Assembly (NCBI GenBank): GCA_964441445.1
Contig: CAYTYO010000003.1
Span: forward strand, 1-42,448
Source of the DNA: XYB1-FULL-44-23 sp964441445
GTDB taxonomy: Bacteria > Patescibacteriota > Microgenomatia > CAZETR01 > Amesbacteraceae
Direction of reading: 5' to 3'
DNA length: 42,448 nt
A model generated the notes under the pieces. That model had not been told where the DNA came from, did no database searches, and worked only from the letters and a program-made list of their open reading frames with translations. A program made the translations under genes and the position numbers. The first letter of the stretch is position 1; every line of letters starts with the position of its first letter. Below, piece after piece: positions 15,884 through 23,411 of this stretch.

Positions 15884-16908
15884 GACAATCTGGTATCAAT
15901 TCGTTCCATGTCGCGGGGGAAAATTGAAGCCTGACGGATATTTTGCAAACCTAAAATGTGCATGGTCATCCGCTCGGCACCAAGAGCAAAGCCGCCTAAT
16001 GCGGGAACAGCAAACCGGAAGGATTGTAAATAAAGTTGAATATCTTTTTCTTTCAAACCCCACTCCTGTACGTGATCAATAATAGTCTGGTAGTCATTAA
16101 GCCGTTGGCCGCCACTGGACCATTCCACTCCCCTGCCTAACAGATCAACGCTAAAGGCATATTCAGGATCCTCGGGGTCAGGATAGACATAGAAAGGTTT
16201 CTTTTTAGTGAGGAAGTGGGAGATGAAAACTAATTCGGATCCATGGGTTTCGTCTGCCCAACGGCAAATCTCTCTCTCGTCTTCAGGAGCCAGATCTTTT
16301 TCGTGGCGACTGTCTCTCCCCGTGCGCTGAAAAATTATTTCCTGNNNNNNNNNNNNNNNNNNNNNNNNNNNNNNNNNNNNNNNNNNNNNNNNNNNNNNNN
16401 NNNNNNNNNNNNNNNNNNNNNNNNNNNNNNNNNNNNNNNNNNNNGCCCGGCGGAAACTATCTATGACAACTTCCTGAACTTTGAATATTGCCTGGACCTG
16501 AGGATGACGCAGGGTAAGCGACCGATAATCAAGCAAGGTGGGAAGTTCCAAATCCAACTCGGGTTTGCCCATATCAAACGGAAGCTCGGCGGCTCTGACT
16601 ACATGCTCCACTTCCTGAGCTTCGATCTCCACACTTCCTGTCGGGATTTTCGGATTGACTAACTTTTCGGGGCGGGCTTTAACCAAACCGGTGACGTAAA
16701 TCACGTCTTCAGAATGAGCGGCACCGGCCTGATCGCTGGTCATAATGATCTGAATAATGCCTGTCCGATCACGTAAATCAATAAAAACGATTTTTCCGTG
16801 ATCGCGACGTGTTTGGACCCAGCCTTTAAGAAGGACTGTTTCACCAATTTTAGAAGCAGTTTCGGCTGAGAGGGTTCTTTCCATACTTCCTGACGTGAAT
16901 TTTACCAT
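15880..16908 (-). CDS. aspS: Aspartate--tRNA ligase, archaeal type (interrupted by an assembly gap)
   Basis: The N-terminal OB-fold (MERTLSAETASKIGETVLLKGW to SVEIEAQEVEHVV) binds the anticodon. The class II core begins with LDYRSLTLRHPQVQAIFKVQEVV and, after the gap, continues with the KPFYVYPDPEDPEY and GVEWSSGGQRLNDY segments and motif 3, GFALGAERMTMHILG. The lack of a bacterial GAD insertion and the short length place it with archaeal-type AspRS, which can be non-discriminating. Motifs 1 and 2 fall in the N-run. Start could be 16908 or the internal ATG at 16884; homology favours 16884. It is followed by dacA with a four-base overlap. Confidence 0.88.
   Translation of the reverse strand: MVKFTSGSMERTLSAETASKIGETVLLKGWVQTRRDHGKIVFIDLRDRTGIIQIIMTSDQAGAAHSEDVIYVTGLVKARPEKLVNPKIPTGSVEIEAQEVEHVVRAAELPFDMGKPELDLELPTLLDYRSLTLRHPQVQAIFKVQEVVIDSFRRXXXXXXXXXXXXXXXXXXXXXXXXXXXXXXXXXXQEIIFQRTGRDSRHEKDLAPEDEREICRWADETHGSELVFISHFLTKKKPFYVYPDPEDPEYAFSVDLLGRGVEWSSGGQRLNDYQTIIDHVQEWGLKEKDIQLYLQSFRFAVPALGGFALGAERMTMHILGLQNIRQASIFPRDMERIDTRLS
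16345..16444. other. Assembly gap of 100 N inside aspS
   Basis: Exactly 100 unknown bases split aspS. The flanks happen to stay in one frame, but an archaeal-type AspRS should have about 130 residues between FR at the left break and QEIIFQRTGR at the right one, against 33 allowed by the N-run. The run is therefore a placeholder of unspecified length. Confidence 0.95.
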
Positions 16909-16914
16909 TAAAGT

Positions 16915-16942
16915 TTGTAATATTTGCCTTATGTTTTATAAT
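16915..16942 (+). promoter_or_regulatory. Promoter of the structured RNA
   Basis: TTGTAA (16915-16920), a 16-base spacer and a perfect TATAAT (16937-16942) form the most complete -35/-10 pair seen in the intergenic regions. The transcript should start near 16949. It is divergent from aspS. Confidence 0.75.
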
Positions 16943-16948
16943 GGTCGG

Positions 16949-17110
16949 ATTGAATTGACATGAAAAGTTTTTCTGTTCGAAGCTACTGCCACAAGAACAC
17001 CCTGAAACAGGGTGCCTTTCTGAGGTCCATTATGTGGACTTATAGGGAGCGGTAACAGAAATTAAATAATTTTTCAACCCTCCCTTAATAAAAAAAGGAG
17101 GGTTTTTTAA
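16949..17110 (+). ncRNA. Structured RNA of unknown class (leader or small RNA)
   Basis: Nested pairings can be drawn: TGAAAA (16961-16966) with TTTTCA (17071-17076); 16970-16976 with 17055-17061; TACTGC (16984-16989) with GCGGTA (17049-17054); a hairpin 16998-17004/17008-17014 (CACCCTG, AAA loop, CAGGGTG); and a hairpin 17023-17029/17035-17041 with a five-base loop. The RNA ends in an intrinsic terminator-like stem at 17076-17104. I do not recognise it as 6S, SRP, tmRNA or a known riboswitch. It may be a free small RNA or the regulatory leader of the two small genes after it. A 31-codon frame (16960-17055) overlaps it but has no clear ribosome binding site. Confidence 0.6.
17076..17108 (+). 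terminator. Terminator/attenuator hairpin that includes a Shine-Dalgarno sequence
   Basis: AACCCTCC (17076-17083) pairs with GGAGGGTT (17097-17104), followed by a T-run to 17108. The right arm holds AGGAGG, 12 bases before ATG 17114, so the same stem could both end transcription and hide the ribosome binding site of the next gene. Confidence 0.75.
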
Positions 17111-17113
17111 TGT

Positions 17114-17329
17114 ATGAGCCCAATAGAAAGACAATTAATACGAGGTAGATTAATAAATGCCGCTGCTAACGGAGGACCGGCTGCGTTGTGGAACATTGCC
17201 AGAGGCAGAGGACAATTGGCGCAAGCGGCAGCCGAAGCAATAGAATTGGCGACATCACCGTTTAATGAAACAAGCATAGAGGACGCCATATTGATGGCGA
17301 CAGCGATTGAAGGGGGTGACAATAAATGA
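17114..17329 (+). CDS. Small protein of unknown function, 71 residues
   Basis: The product starts MSPIERQLIRGRLINAAANG and is Ala/Gly-rich and helical, with no membrane segment and no recognised family. It follows the structured RNA and terminator hairpin directly; an AGGAGG is in the hairpin arm. The stop overlaps the start of the next gene by four bases (ATGA), so the two are coupled. The tight coupling and the ribosome binding site support real coding. Function cannot be stated. Confidence 0.6.
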   Translation: MSPIERQLIRGRLINAAANGGPAALWNIARGRGQLAQAAAEAIELATSPFNETSIEDAILMATAIEGGDNK

Positions 17330-17508
17330 GTTTTCAAGAAAGAATACCCCGACAGTCAATCACTGAAGCACAAATACAAAAGTATGAACAACTAGCAAGA
17401 GAAGGCGTGACGGCTTCATCCCTGTCTTTAAATAATGACGGCACTGCTTCCGTAACTTTGAAGGATGGTACAACTGTCACAATTGATCGGAATGGCAATA
17501 TACTTTAA
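17326..17508 (+). CDS. Small protein of unknown function, 60 residues
   Basis: The product starts MSFQERIPRQSITEAQIQKY, then has a beta-hairpin-like half in which SLSLNNDGTASVTLKDGTTV alternates polar and hydrophobic residues. It is soluble and acidic to neutral. It is coupled to the 71-residue gene through an ATGA overlap and ends 18 bases before the convergent RSH gene. No known family is recognised. Confidence 0.6.
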   Translation: MSFQERIPRQSITEAQIQKYEQLAREGVTASSLSLNNDGTASVTLKDGTTVTIDRNGNIL

Positions 17509-17525
17509 TGGCTTCTGATGACTAA

Positions 17526-19022
17526 TTATTCCGACTCGCCGGGAGTAAGTCGGCGGTGACTTTTACCAATTTCACTTCTTGCTGTGGCGGTGACGATAAA
17601 ATTAAGCCAATCCTGGTTTGGTTTTTTGCGTTTGCGATCGATAATAATTTCCACTACATCCCCATTGTTCAATTTATAATCCAAAGAAACCTGGCGGGAG
17701 TTTACTTTGGCTGAAGATGCCTGGGAACCCAGGTGGGTATGAACCGCGTAAGCAAAGTCTACGGGGGTAGCCCCCACAGGTAAGTCATAGACATCACCTT
17801 TGGGGGAAAAGACCAGCAGTCGATGCTGGAAGGCGTCAAATTTCAAAGTACGCATGTATTCGGAATTGTCGCGGATTTCGTCCTGCCAAACGACAAGTTG
17901 TTTTACCCAGTCTAACTTTGACGGGGCGATCAAACGCCCGGATTGGAGCTGGGTGTCTGTGGCACCAGTTGATTTGGCTTCCGAATATTGCCAGTGGGAA
18001 GCCGCGCCCATTTCAGCTTGTTCATGCATATAGTGATCACGAATTTGCAGTTCGATAATTCTGCCGTTCGGGCCGAAAATTTTAGTGTGAAGCGACTGAT
18101 AGCCATTGGGCTTGGGGGTGGCGATAAAATCGGACATGCCTAAATAGGGCACGGGGTGAAAGCGACTGTGAACCAAACCTAGTGTTTGATAGCATTCGGG
18201 AACGCTGGACACAATTATGCGGGCGGCAAATAAATCGTGGATTTTAGACAGATCACCAGAGATCTCCGGACGTTGAAGTTTTTTAAATAAGCTATACATG
18301 TGTTTCTGACGAGTATTTACTGTAGCCGACCTGATCTGCGGGCCGATCAACTGCAGGAGCTGTTTTTTGAAATCTTCAATATATTCCTGGCCGGCCGACA
18401 TGAGGGGCTTAACCTGGGCGGAAAGGGCAGCATATTCATCCGGATAGACGTGCGGAAAAGCCAGGTCTTCAAGCTGGCCTTTTATTTCTCCCATACCCAA
18501 CCGTTCGGCAAGCGGCGCATAAATTTCCAGAGTTTCGCGGGAATTTTCAAGACGAGAAGCCGGGCTGAGATATTGGATCGTCTGCATGTTGTGCAGACGA
18601 TCGGCTAACTTGACTAAAATAACCCGGAGATCACTGGCCATGACCAAAAGCATTTTGCGCAAATTTTCTACAAACAAAGTTTCGGTGCTGCCTTTGAGGC
18701 GAATATTGGTTATCTTTGTCACTCCGTCGACAATTAAACTAACATCGGAGCCAAAAAGTTTAGTTATTTCTTCCAAACTTACATCGCAATCCTCGACGGT
18801 GTCGTGCAGTAATCCGGCGATAATGCTTGTCGTATCTAAATTCCAGAGGGCAAGAGTGGCCGCTACTTTAGTCGGATGGGTAATATAGGGATCACCGGAG
18901 AGGCGATTTTGACCCAAGTGAGCAGCCGCAGCAAATTCCCACGCCTGTCTGATTTTGGTTTTATCAACCGGCCGAGGGGTAGCATTTAGAACCGAGAGTA
19001 ATTGTTCAAGCTGAGGATCCAT
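17526..19022 (-). CDS. relA: Short RelA/SpoT homologue, (p)ppGpp synthetase/hydrolase
   Basis: The product is 498 residues from ATG 19022 (MDPQLEQLL). It has the hydrolase HD domain (HLGQNRLSGDPYITHP, LLHDTVEDCD, LVKLADRLHNMQT), the synthetase domain (IHDLFAARIIV, TPKPNGYQSLHT, ELQIRDHYMHEQAEMGAASHW) and a TGS domain (VFSPKGDVYDLPVGATPVDFAYAVH). It stops soon after TGS and so lacks the helical and ACT regions of full-length Rel (over 700 residues) that sense stalled ribosomes. At the RFKD/EFDD position of the synthetase it reads GMSD. It overlaps recJ by 17 bases. The symbol is by family; bifunctional activity is inferred. Confidence 0.9.
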   Translation of the reverse strand: MDPQLEQLLSVLNATPRPVDKTKIRQAWEFAAAAHLGQNRLSGDPYITHPTKVAATLALWNLDTTSIIAGLLHDTVEDCDVSLEEITKLFGSDVSLIVDGVTKITNIRLKGSTETLFVENLRKMLLVMASDLRVILVKLADRLHNMQTIQYLSPASRLENSRETLEIYAPLAERLGMGEIKGQLEDLAFPHVYPDEYAALSAQVKPLMSAGQEYIEDFKKQLLQLIGPQIRSATVNTRQKHMYSLFKKLQRPEISGDLSKIHDLFAARIIVSSVPECYQTLGLVHSRFHPVPYLGMSDFIATPKPNGYQSLHTKIFGPNGRIIELQIRDHYMHEQAEMGAASHWQYSEAKSTGATDTQLQSGRLIAPSKLDWVKQLVVWQDEIRDNSEYMRTLKFDAFQHRLLVFSPKGDVYDLPVGATPVDFAYAVHTHLGSQASSAKVNSRQVSLDYKLNNGDVVEIIIDRKRKKPNQDWLNFIVTATARSEIGKSHRRLTPGESE

Positions 19023-20604
19023 ATATATCTTTAACAAGTAACTGGAGTTTGGAAAGCCCATTATAAGTGTTTATGTCCAAAGAATAGACTATTTTTTCAA
19101 TTTGGTCTGACAGATGCAAATCCGGGGGAGCCTGGAAATAGATGGCGTCAAATCCTGAGGCGGTAAATTTCAGGTGAGAAAAATCTTTGCCAACCCGTTT
19201 GGATGAAGAAACGACAACATGGTCTGAGGCAAAAACCGGACGCGGATTACCCAACCCGAACGGCGCAAACTGATCAATCTCATTGTACAACTCGTGACTA
19301 ACTAAACTTATAGGAATATCGACGTCAATTTTACGCAGGCGAACAAAGGCTGAGGTGTCAATTTCTTTCGACGCAGTTTGAATTTCGGCGACGAAATTAT
19401 CAAGGTCCCGGGTGGCCAGGGAAAAACCGGCTGCCATGTGATGACCGCCTACTGAAGATAAAAAACGGGAGTGGTTTTTGAGAAAATCGGTGAGGTGAAA
19501 TCCAGAAACGGACCGGGCTGAGCCTTTAGAAATTTCCGGACCAATTGCGATGACCAACGAAGGACGATAAAACTGTTCGACCAACTTTGCCGCTACCAAA
19601 CCAATTACGCCCTCATCATAGGAAACATCAGCGGCAATAATGACGGCCGGGACGTCAGAGTCAGAAAAGCGGGAGAGGGCGTTTTTAGTCGAAGTTAGTG
19701 TCAGATCCTGACGACTGTGATTTGTGTTATCCAGTAATTCCGCCAGCTCCAGAGCCCGCATCGGGTCGGTGGTGCAAAGCAAACGCAGACTATCGAGAGC
19801 GTGTTCTAATCTGCCCATAGCGTTTAAACGCGGACCAATAATGAAGCCGGCATGATAGGTATCAATTTCGCCTAATTTAATTCCGGCTTTAGAGAAAAGT
19901 GCCAGTAAGCCGGGACGGGTAGTTTTGTTGAGAGAAATAAGACCAAATTTGGCTATACTTCGACTAATACCTAACAAGGGCACCAAATCGCAAATGACTG
20001 CAACGGCTGCTAAAGAGAGTAAATCTTCAAGGTCGGTTTTAGAAGAGGGATTTTTTTGTAAAAATTCTTTCGCAAAAAACCAGGATAACCCGGCGGCGCT
20101 GGTCGAAGTAGAAAATAAAAGAGCATTGGGTTCGGGCAATTTCGCAGGAGGTTGATGATGATCGATGACAATGACAGCACAGTCGTGAGAACGGCAATAA
20201 GCTATTTCCTCGGCGGCGGTAATACCACTGTCGGCGGTGATGATAAGCTTTGCGCCTTTTGATAAACAGTGGTCAATGCCCTTGGTGGTAAGACCATAGC
20301 CTTCTTCGCGGCGGTGAGGAATGTGAGGAAAAACAGACTTGGAGAAAGCGTAAAAAGTTTCCCATAAAATGGCTGTAGAAGTAATACCATCCACATCATA
20401 GTCACCATAGACGGCTATGGGGTGGTTATTTTGTAAATGGTAATGCACCAATTCAAGTGCGGTTTTTAGTTGATCATTATCCCAGCCTAAATCCGCCGCC
20501 GGAATATCCATAGGGTGGGGAGGATGAAGAAATTCGTAAATTTTCTGGGGATCCGTTAATCCGCGATTGGTGAGGAGGGTAGCCAAGATATCCGATATTT
20601 GCAT
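19006..20604 (-). CDS. recJ: Single-stranded-DNA-specific exonuclease RecJ
   Basis: The 532-residue protein degrades single-stranded DNA 5' to 3' in recombination and mismatch repair. It has the DHH-family motifs AVYGDYDVDGITST (motif I, about 64-78), ADSG, VIVIDHHQPP (the DHH motif) and the DHHA1 region with SVGGHHMAAGF. The C-terminal OB-fold is VDIPISLVSHELYNEIDQFAPFGLGNPRPVF. The start at 20604 has TAAAAT six bases upstream, so it is probably leaderless. It is divergent from cca with only 17 bases between. Confidence 0.95.
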   Translation of the reverse strand: MQISDILATLLTNRGLTDPQKIYEFLHPPHPMDIPAADLGWDNDQLKTALELVHYHLQNNHPIAVYGDYDVDGITSTAILWETFYAFSKSVFPHIPHRREEGYGLTTKGIDHCLSKGAKLIITADSGITAAEEIAYCRSHDCAVIVIDHHQPPAKLPEPNALLFSTSTSAAGLSWFFAKEFLQKNPSSKTDLEDLLSLAAVAVICDLVPLLGISRSIAKFGLISLNKTTRPGLLALFSKAGIKLGEIDTYHAGFIIGPRLNAMGRLEHALDSLRLLCTTDPMRALELAELLDNTNHSRQDLTLTSTKNALSRFSDSDVPAVIIAADVSYDEGVIGLVAAKLVEQFYRPSLVIAIGPEISKGSARSVSGFHLTDFLKNHSRFLSSVGGHHMAAGFSLATRDLDNFVAEIQTASKEIDTSAFVRLRKIDVDIPISLVSHELYNEIDQFAPFGLGNPRPVFASDHVVVSSSKRVGKDFSHLKFTASGFDAIYFQAPPDLHLSDQIEKIVYSLDINTYNGLSKLQLLVKDIYGSSA

Positions 20605-20621
20605 GCTACAATTTTAACAGT
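20605..20621. promoter_or_regulatory. Overlapping divergent promoters for recJ and cca
   Basis: The whole spacer between the two start codons is 17 bases. It holds TACAAT for cca (20607-20612) and, on the minus strand, TAAAAT for recJ (20611-20616), which overlap by two bases. Each lies 6-9 bases before its ATG, so both mRNAs should start at about the start codon, and the -35 regions lie inside the opposite gene. Confidence 0.65.
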
Positions 20622-21983
20622 ATGGAAATATCCGTCCCAACACCAGTTGAAGTACAAAAGTTAATTAAATCTTTTCAGGCTGAGGGGTTTGAAATATATG
20701 TGGTGGGAGGAATGGTCCGGGACGCCTTACTGTCGAGGCCAATTTACGACTGGGATTTCACCACTAATGCTACACCTGAGGAAATTATGAAAATTGTTCC
20801 GGACAGTTATTACGATAACGAATACGGAATGGTCGGGGTAAAGACGGAAGGCAGACCGTATGAAATTACAACTTTCCGAACCGAAAAAAACTATTCAAAT
20901 TTCCGGCACCCGGATGAGGTTAAGTGGGGAAAAAGCCTGGATGAGGACCTGAAAAGACGGGACTTTACCATCAATGCTATGGCTTTGAGGCGAATTTCCG
21001 GGTCGGGTAAGACAGTTAAATACGAGGTGATTGATCAGTATGGGGGAATAAACGACCTGAAACTGAAAATAATAAAAACGGTAGGCGACGCAAATGAAAG
21101 ATTTGGCGAGGATGCATTGCGGATGATGCGCGCGGTGCGGATAGCGGCACAATTGGGGTTTGCAATTGAAGAACAGACATTCTTAGCTATTAAAGCCCAG
21201 GCTAAAAATCTGGAACAAATTTCCAAGGAAAGGGTGCGCGACGAATTGTTAAAAATTATGGGCAGTGATTATCCGGCCGACGGTTATTTAATCCTGCACA
21301 ACGTCGGTTTGGGCGAAGTGGTGTTACCGGAAATGGAAAAAACCTTCGGGGTGGAGCAAAAAAGCCCCGGCAGGCATCATATTTATGATGTGGGCACACA
21401 TAGCGTTGAAGCCTTACGTAATTGTCCCAGTAATGACCCAATTACGCGACTGGCAACGTTGGTACATGATGTCGGCAAAGTAAAAACCCAACGAGTATAT
21501 CCCGACGGACGGATTACTTTTTATAACCATGAAATGGAGAGTGAGCGGATCGCCAATGATATTGCCGATAGGTTGAAATTTTCAAATAAGCAAAAGGATA
21601 AGTTTGTGCGGTTGGTGCGCTGGCACCAGTTTTCTGTGGACGAAAGACAAACCGACAGTGCCCTGAGACGGTTTATCCGGAATGCCGGAGTGGAATTAAT
21701 TCCGGAAATTATTGCCTTGAGAACGGGAGACCGTTTGGGCGGAGGAGCCAGGGAAACCAGTTGGCGACTGGAAGAGTTTAAACGCAGATTAGTAGAGGTA
21801 CAAAAACAACCGTTTGTGGTTTCAGATCTAAAAATAAACGGTGTGGATGTGATGGGAATAAAAAACGTTCCGTCCGGACCTAAAGTCGGCGAATATCTGC
21901 AAGCACTGTTTACTGAAGTAGAAAACGGGTTAGCCAATGATCGGGATACGCTGATAGACCGCCTTAAAGAGATGAACTTATGA
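20622..21983 (+). CDS. cca: CCA tRNA nucleotidyltransferase with HD domain
   Basis: The 453-residue protein adds or repairs the 3' CCA of tRNAs. It has the class II nucleotidyltransferase signature YVVGGMVRDALLSRPIYDWDF (residues about 26-46), RRDFTINAMAL, the tRNA-binding region and an HD domain (LVHDVGKVKT) that may hydrolyse phosphates. The one tRNA gene in the window (tRNA-Pro) does not encode CCA, which fits a need for this enzyme. Its stop overlaps the next gene (ATGA). The promoter overlaps that of recJ. Confidence 0.95.
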   Translation: MEISVPTPVEVQKLIKSFQAEGFEIYVVGGMVRDALLSRPIYDWDFTTNATPEEIMKIVPDSYYDNEYGMVGVKTEGRPYEITTFRTEKNYSNFRHPDEVKWGKSLDEDLKRRDFTINAMALRRISGSGKTVKYEVIDQYGGINDLKLKIIKTVGDANERFGEDALRMMRAVRIAAQLGFAIEEQTFLAIKAQAKNLEQISKERVRDELLKIMGSDYPADGYLILHNVGLGEVVLPEMEKTFGVEQKSPGRHHIYDVGTHSVEALRNCPSNDPITRLATLVHDVGKVKTQRVYPDGRITFYNHEMESERIANDIADRLKFSNKQKDKFVRLVRWHQFSVDERQTDSALRRFIRNAGVELIPEIIALRTGDRLGGGARETSWRLEEFKRRLVEVQKQPFVVSDLKINGVDVMGIKNVPSGPKVGEYLQALFTEVENGLANDRDTLIDRLKEMNL

Positions 21984-22510
21984 TCGGGGTTGAGATTGCC
22001 GGGGTGATGTTATCGGGCGCAATTCTATTTGGAATAGGATTTATGATTGCGGGTGATTTGTCCGGGGCACCGTTTGTGCCATCGGATATAAAATTTTTGG
22101 AGAAAATATTTAAAGCGGCTAAATTTGAACGCGGAAAGAAATTTTTAGATATCGGAAGCGGAGACGGAAGAGTAGTGCGCCTGGCGGTGAATAAGTATGG
22201 GCTCAAAGGTGTAGGAATAGAGTTACAGCCGTATCTGGTGTGGTATTCAAGATTCCGATCGAAAGCAGCAAACGAAAATAAGACGGAATTTATAAGAAGA
22301 AACTTTTTTCAGGGTAAATTACCTCAGGCTGATTACATCTATTTTTATTTATTTCCCGGGACGGTTGAGAAATTAGGTAAGAAGATTGCGGCTGAGTGCC
22401 CTACCGGAACAACTATTATTTCCCGGGCGTTTGAAATTAAATGTTTGAAGAACAAATTGACTAAAAAAATTGAGGAAGGCGGAAGAAGAGCTTATTTCTA
22501 CCGGGTTTAG
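21980..22510 (+). CDS. Membrane-anchored SAM-dependent methyltransferase
   Basis: The 176-residue protein has an N-terminal membrane segment (about 4-25) and a class I methyltransferase core with motif I FLDIGSGDGRVV at about residues 55-66. It also has the acidic strand-2 end (VGIELQP) and DYIYFYLFPGTVEKLGKKI in the motif IV region. This layout resembles the small ATPSCKMT/FAM173-type lysine methyltransferases; the substrate here is unknown. It is coupled to cca by an ATGA overlap and meets secF end to end with a four-base overlap. Confidence 0.85.
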   Translation: MIGVEIAGVMLSGAILFGIGFMIAGDLSGAPFVPSDIKFLEKIFKAAKFERGKKFLDIGSGDGRVVRLAVNKYGLKGVGIELQPYLVWYSRFRSKAANENKTEFIRRNFFQGKLPQADYIYFYLFPGTVEKLGKKIAAECPTGTTIISRAFEIKCLKNKLTKKIEEGGRRAYFYRV

Positions 22511-23409
22511 TGTTCCTTTTGTTCCCAAAGAACCAAAATCGGAGCGGCATTGAAAATTGAAGAATAGGTTCCGGAAGCAATACCAATTAAAAGCGCGACA
22601 ACAAACCAGCGAATGGTTTCGCCACCGAAAAGGACCAGAGAAGTGAGAGTAAGGATAACCGTCAATGAGGTATTGAGGGAACGGTTAAGAGTTTCGGTTA
22701 TTGAAAAATCTACCACCTGTTCAAAAGTCGCCCGGGGAAGTTTGACTAGGTTTTCCCTAACCCGATCAAAAACGACGATACTATCGTGGACAGAAAAACC
22801 GATGATGGTTAAAAGCGCGGTGACAAAAAGAGAATCTATTTCCACGCCCCAAAGTTCACCAAAGAGAGAAAACATGCCGACGACAATTAAAACATCATGG
22901 ATTAGGGCTATTACAGCTGAGGCACCAAATTTCCAAGAAGAGTAAGGCTTGGGAATTTCCCGAAATGACCAGGCTAAGTAAATGACGATAAACAAAGAAG
23001 CAACGACGACGGCCAAGAGAGCATTTTTGGTCATTTCAGCTCCAACCAATGGGCCTACAGTTTCAAAGCGTTTATCGGTGACTGTCCCCGCTTGCGGCGT
23101 TAAGGACTTTTTGAAAGCATCAAACTGATCCTGGGAGATGGCTTTGAGGCGCAAAAGATAAATATTGTCAGGTGAGGTTTGAACCGATCCCAGCTCGAGT
23201 TTCTGGGACGCGGCAACTTGGTGAAAAGTGTCTGAAGAAACTTGTCTTTCAGTTTGAATCTCAAGTAAGGTGCCACCCGTAAAATCAATGGAAAGTTTTA
23301 AACCATGACGGAGTAAAAAATAAAGACCCGGGAGCATTAACAGGATCGAAAGGGTGAAATAAACCCACTTGTACTTGATGAAGGTGAAATAGTTTGATGG
23401 ATTGTGCAT
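22507..23409 (-). CDS. secF: Protein translocase subunit SecF
   Basis: The product is 300 residues from ATG 23409 (MHNPSNYFTFIKYKW). With SecD it uses the proton gradient to pull exported proteins through SecYEG. It has helix 1, the periplasmic P1-like region with IDFTGGTLLEIQ, and five further helices including LTIIGFSVHDSIVVFDRVREN (about 208-228) and the RSLNTSLTVI segment. The in-frame upstream extension overlaps secD and is not conserved. It is two bases after the secD stop, in one operon with the winged-helix and AbrB genes. Confidence 0.96.
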   Translation of the reverse strand: MHNPSNYFTFIKYKWVYFTLSILLMLPGLYFLLRHGLKLSIDFTGGTLLEIQTERQVSSDTFHQVAASQKLELGSVQTSPDNIYLLRLKAISQDQFDAFKKSLTPQAGTVTDKRFETVGPLVGAEMTKNALLAVVVASLFIVIYLAWSFREIPKPYSSWKFGASAVIALIHDVLIVVGMFSLFGELWGVEIDSLFVTALLTIIGFSVHDSIVVFDRVRENLVKLPRATFEQVVDFSITETLNRSLNTSLTVILTLTSLVLFGGETIRWFVVALLIGIASGTYSSIFNAAPILVLWEQKEH

Positions 23410-23411
23410 TT

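Noticed and set aside
16949..17110. 6S RNA or SRP RNA assignment
   Set aside because: There is no GGAAG-type SRP loop and no long central bubble flanked by two extended stems; the fold is multi-stemmed and short.
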